Of a stretch of 64,000 nucleotides of DNA, positions 61,257 through 64,000 are shown piece by piece; position 1 is the first letter of the stretch; each line of letters starts with the position of its first letter. The notes under the pieces are model-generated. The model was not told the DNA's origin and did no database searches. It saw nothing but the letters and a program-made list of their open reading frames with translations. This DNA comes from Bacillota bacterium (GTDB lineage Bacteria > Bacillota_I > Bacilli_A > RF39 > UBA660), in contig JAEWOE010000003.1 in the NCBI GenBank assembly GCA_023460995.1, positions 248,001 to 312,000 of the forward strand, given 5' to 3'. Made by a program: the position numbers and the translations under genes.

Positions 61257-61982
61257 TTAATTTTTAACTACATTTATAATTCTTAATTCTGAATCTGTTT
61301 TTTCTAAAGTTATTGAGTATAAGTAAGTAACTTTTTTAACAATATCGCCACTATTTGGTGAGCAATAAGATGCTGTTACTTTATAATTGACATTAATTTC
61401 TTTACCATCAATATTGTAATCATCTACTTTTTTATCCAAATATGCAAAATAACCTTCGAATAAACCAAATTGAATTGTGGACGAAACTGTTTGGGTTAAT
61501 GGATCATAAGGGAATTGCTGATTGGTTGAGTGATAATCATAATTATCTAACATTAAATATTTTCTAGCAACTTCTTTTATATCGTTTTGATTAAATATAT
61601 AAACACCATCTACTTTAGTATATATATTATTAGCCACTAAAAACTTTATTAATTTGATGAATGTAATTTCATCACTATTATTTTCTTCATTCACTAGTAG
61701 TAAATCATAATGTGGATTACCGTTTATAGCAAGTGATAGAAAGTTTGCAATTTCGATTTTTGTTACAGATGTTTTTACTGCATCATTATCATCATCATCT
61801 TTTTTATCATCTTCATTATTTACTTTTTCATTATTCTCTTTTTCAAACTTACAATTTTTATTAGAGTAATTTGTACCTAACATAAAACCATAGGCTAGTG
61901 CGGTTGTTAATAGTAAAACAGCTAATAGTATTACTATTATTCTTTTAATTTTTGGTGAATTTCTGTGACTTTCTTTTTTCAT
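61257..61982 (-). CDS. Membrane-anchored extracytoplasmic protein, paralogue of the 60424 protein
   Basis: A 241-residue protein with the same plan as its neighbour: MKKESHRNSPKIKR, one helix (IIVILLAVLLLTTALAYGF), an acidic linker (DDKKDDDDNDAVKTS) and an outer domain ending SELRIINVVKN. The two C-terminal ends are identical for more than ten residues while the middles differ, which fits an old duplication with conserved ends. AGGAGC precedes the ATG. It is separately transcribed or at least has its own leader, since the leader was duplicated with the gene. Function unknown. Confidence 0.6.
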   Translation of the reverse strand: MKKESHRNSPKIKRIIVILLAVLLLTTALAYGFMLGTNYSNKNCKFEKENNEKVNNEDDKKDDDDNDAVKTSVTKIEIANFLSLAINGNPHYDLLLVNEENNSDEITFIKLIKFLVANNIYTKVDGVYIFNQNDIKEVARKYLMLDNYDYHSTNQQFPYDPLTQTVSSTIQFGLFEGYFAYLDKKVDDYNIDGKEINVNYKVTASYCSPNSGDIVKKVTYLYSITLEKTDSELRIINVVKN

Positions 61983-62468
61983 ATTTTTAGCTCCTTACAA
62001 TTAAATATTATCATGTTTTCTTATATTTGATGATTAATTAGATATTTTTAATTACAATTAAATGTAAAATTTACATTATAATAGAAAATATTTTGTAAGA
62101 AACTAAAATAGTTAATTATTTTGGAAAAGTTTTATAAGATTCTATTATCTTTTGATTTTTAATTTTATTAAGTATATTACATCTATAAAAAAGTCAACGT
62201 AAACATTTATTATTAAATAAATAATGGCTAATCCTACCAATTCAGTTATAATCATTTGTTTCTCCAATCTTTATATTATTATTCTATTTTGTTAATAGAA
62301 TTACTTATTTAATCAAAAAAGTGTTATTGTGCTTATATGATAGAGAATAGTGATATTTAATTTTATAATAAAATAATAACAAATCAAATTAATTATTAAA
62401 AAGTTCTAATGTTACAATATTGATAAATTTATATATAAGTGCTAATATTGAAAGTAGGAGGTAATAGA
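61983..62468. other. 486-bp intergenic region between divergent genes
   Basis: Apart from the promoters of the divergent flanking genes, the region contains a minus-strand 36-codon frame at 62145-62255 with a clear ribosome site. The rest is very AT-rich DNA without visible features. Confidence 0.5.
62145..62255 (-). CDS. Small hydrophobic peptide (36 aa)
   Basis: GGAG lies six bases before the ATG at 62255 on the minus strand. The 36-residue product (MIITELVGLAIIYLIINVYV...) is one hydrophobic helix followed by a basic tail, KLKIKR. This is the layout of small single-helix membrane proteins or type I toxin peptides. No antisense RNA is visible. It may also be a chance frame in AT-rich DNA. 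Confidence 0.4.
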   Translation of the reverse strand: MIITELVGLAIIYLIINVYVDFFIDVIYLIKLKIKR

Positions 62469-63236
62469 ATGTTTGATTTAAATGGAAAAGTTGCAGTTGT
62501 AACAGGTGCATCTAGTGGGCTTGGTGCAGATGCTGCTATTGCTTATGCTAAGCAAGGGGCAACAGTAGCAGTTTTAGCTAGAAGAATTGAAAAGTTAAAT
62601 GAAATTAAAAGTGAGATAGAATCTCTAGGTGGTAGATGTCTAGCAGTAGAGTGTGATGTTACAGATGAAGAGAATGTAAAACTAGCTATAGGAACAGTTT
62701 TAAATGAGTATGGACATATTGATATACTACTTAATAATGCAGGTATTGCAGTTGGTGGCGGAGTAGACACACTTACTGAAGAAGCTTGGGATAAATCTAT
62801 GGATACCAATGTAAAATCAATATTTTTAGTATCAAAATATGTTATTCCTGGTATGAAGGAAAGAAATTATGGCAAAATAGTTAATATTGCAAGTGTTAAT
62901 GCCGTTATTTGTGATAAAATGGATGTTTTTATTAGACATAGTTATAATGCAAGCAAAGCAGCAGTTATTGGCTTAACAAAGGCTATGGCAGCTAGTTATG
63001 CTAAAAATGGTATTACTGTTAATGCTATTGGTCCTGCTTTATTTGAAACAGAAATGACAGCTAATACTTTATTTAAGAGTGAAGAATTCTTAAAAAGTTA
63101 TTCTGCTATGGTACCTGCAAATCGTCCTGGTAAAAGAGAAGAACTAAATGGAACAGTCATTTATTTATCAAGTGATGCTTCTAGTTATGTAAACGGTCAG
63201 TTTATATTAGTAGATGGTGGTCTTACTATAGTATAG
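62469..63236 (+). CDS. SDR-family oxidoreductase (FabG/gluconate dehydrogenase-like)
   Basis: A classical short-chain dehydrogenase. The ATG at 62469 follows AGGAGG; the in-frame ATG at 62439 is upstream of that site and not used. Cofactor motif TGASSGLG near residue 12-19, NNAG near 88-91, catalytic Ser in NIASVNA near 140-146 and YNASKAA (Tyr-Lys) near 159-165 are all present, and the length of 255 is normal. The closing YVNGQFILVDGG is typical of the FabG and gluconate 5-dehydrogenase groups; the substrate cannot be fixed. The gene stands alone, with a terminator at 63281-63307. Confidence 0.88.
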   Translation: MFDLNGKVAVVTGASSGLGADAAIAYAKQGATVAVLARRIEKLNEIKSEIESLGGRCLAVECDVTDEENVKLAIGTVLNEYGHIDILLNNAGIAVGGGVDTLTEEAWDKSMDTNVKSIFLVSKYVIPGMKERNYGKIVNIASVNAVICDKMDVFIRHSYNASKAAVIGLTKAMAASYAKNGITVNAIGPALFETEMTANTLFKSEEFLKSYSAMVPANRPGKREELNGTVIYLSSDASSYVNGQFILVDGGLTIV

Positions 63237-63280
63237 ATTATGTAAATAAACATATCATTTTTTAATACTTATAAAATCTC

Positions 63281-63307
63281 AAAAGTTGGCTTTTGCCATC
63301 TTTTTTG
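63281..63307 (+). terminator. Terminator after the SDR gene
   Basis: AAAAG-T-TGGC pairs with GCCA-T-CTTTT around TTTT, with one T-T mismatch, then T. It overlaps the next promoter. Confidence 0.65.
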
Positions 63308-63314
63308 TTATAAT
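63286..63314 (+). promoter_or_regulatory. Promoter of the PAP2 gene
   Basis: TTGGCT (63286-63291), a 17-bp gap and TATAAT (63309-63314). The predicted start of the transcript (about 63321) coincides with the AGGAG at 63321-63325. Confidence 0.55.
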
Positions 63315-63354
63315 CAAATTAGGAGTAAATAACAATAGAAAGTTTAGTGATATT

Positions 63355-64000
63355 TTGAGAAAAAACATAAAGTGGGCTTTGCTATTTTTATTTAGTTTAC
63401 TGTTTATATTAATTTTAATAAGTTTATATATGGTGACTGAATTAAAAATAGATCTACTTGGTTATAAATACATAGTAGAAGGACTAAGAAGAGAAAATTT
63501 AAATGAATATATAATTGTACTAACTAATTTAGGTGGCGGAATTATTTTTATAGGAGTATGTTTATATTCAATTATATTTATTAAGGATAAAAGATATGGT
63601 AAATATATAACACTTAATTTAGTAACTATAACTCTAATAAATTTGATAATTAAGATGATAGTTCATCGTGAGCGTCCACTAGATATAGGTCTTATTGTTG
63701 AAACAAGTTATAGTTTTCCTTCAGGGCACTCAATGATAAGCATGGCTTTTTATGGCTTTTTAATATATCTTATATATCAAAAAGTTAAAAATCATAGAAT
63801 AAAGTTTTTTTCTTGTACGTTCCTAAGCTTGATTATTCTATTTATAGGTTTTAGTAGAATTTATTTAGGTGTTCATTACGCTAGTGATGTTCTAGCAGGG
63901 TACTCATTTTCTTTGGGATATTTAATAATTTATACACATATTGTAGGAAAGAAGTTAGGTGGTATTATGTCAATTAGTAAAGTTAAACAGTATTTTAAAA
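63355..64000 (+). CDS. PAP2-family lipid phosphatase (3' partial, uncertain start)
   Basis: The protein has several membrane helices and the PAP2 phosphatase motifs: KMIVHRERP near residue 100-108 (KX6RP type), YSFPSGHS near 120-127 (PSGH) and SRIYLGVHYASDVLAGY near 165-181 (SRX5HX3D). Members dephosphorylate phosphatidic acid, phosphatidylglycerol phosphate or undecaprenyl diphosphate outside the membrane. It runs off the window. There is no in-frame ATG: the best start is TTG at 63355, but the frame is open further upstream past an AGGAG at 63321. With uppP at 31378 it may add to carrier-lipid recycling. Confidence 0.8.
   Translation, partial: MRKNIKWALLFLFSLLFILILISLYMVTELKIDLLGYKYIVEGLRRENLNEYIIVLTNLGGGIIFIGVCLYSIIFIKDKRYGKYITLNLVTITLINLIIKMIVHRERPLDIGLIVETSYSFPSGHSMISMAFYGFLIYLIYQKVKNHRIKFFSCTFLSLIILFIGFSRIYLGVHYASDVLAGYSFSLGYLIIYTHIVGKKLGGIMSISKVKQYFK

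Noticed and set aside
1..64000. Genetic code 4 (TGA as tryptophan), suggested by low GC
   Set aside because: Genes end properly at TGA (7347-7349, 20456-20458, 40385-40387) and tryptophan is TGG throughout.

Overview
The window is about 64 kb of very AT-rich bacterial chromosome read with the standard bacterial code: TGA is a stop, for example at 7347-7349 and 20456-20458. Gene density, AGGAGG-type ribosome sites, ATG/GTG/TTG starts and frequent hairpin-plus-T terminators point to a low-GC Firmicute. Dipicolinate synthase A and B (42555-44023) and a CotY/CotZ-like coat protein (34828-35262) mark it as an endospore former. My guess is a small-genome gut lineage of the Bacilli, but taxonomy cannot be settled from this window.

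Layout. 1-2.3 kb: the end of a lipoteichoic-acid-synthase-like sulfatase, tRNA-Cys and tRNA-Gly(GCC), and a probable transposase relic. 2.4-9.5 kb: accessory genes, many unrecognised (XRE regulator, methyltransferase, HAD nucleotidase, transglutaminase-like and small membrane proteins). 9.6-15.2 kb: dCMP deaminase, then two type IV pilin-like proteins around a Y-family polymerase; the second is a pilin/C-type-lectin-like fusion. 15.2-24.2 kb: Tex, an ABC ATPase-permease fusion, YdcF-like protein, deoxyribosyltransferase-like protein, Nudix, PrsW and two metallopeptidases. 24.2-29.9 kb: alpha/beta hydrolase, acyltransferase and zinc-ribbon membrane protein operon, then hypotheticals. 29.9-33.9 kb: MntP, DUF368 (PopT-type) plus UppP for undecaprenyl-phosphate recycling, and an ABC-F protein behind a 10-codon leader peptide. 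34.8-45.9 kb: a spore-related block with CotZ-like protein, a five-gene sugar-nucleotide and glycosyltransferase operon, a cysteine-containing structural protein, dpaA-dpaB and an AsnB-type asparagine synthetase.

46.0-58.3 kb is the most unusual part. It holds a mobile-element-type sigma factor, a phage baseplate/tail-fibre-like protein, a 2040-residue Rhs protein, an overlapping two-helix membrane protein (candidate immunity), a TcdE-type holin, an M23/LysM endolysin and a lysin-like/SH3/tail-collar chimera. No capsid, portal, terminase, tape-measure or integrase gene is present. The set of sigma factor, giant exported protein, holin and endolysin resembles the logic of the Clostridioides difficile toxin locus (TcdR, toxins, TcdE), with an Rhs protein in place of the toxins. 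I propose a holin/endolysin-released Rhs system, or otherwise a domesticated phage tail/lysis remnant.

58.8-64 kb: deoxyinosine glycosylase, tRNA-Gly(TCC), GNAT acetyltransferase, two tandem paralogous membrane-anchored proteins, a small hydrophobic peptide, an SDR oxidoreductase and a PAP2 phosphatase cut by the window edge.
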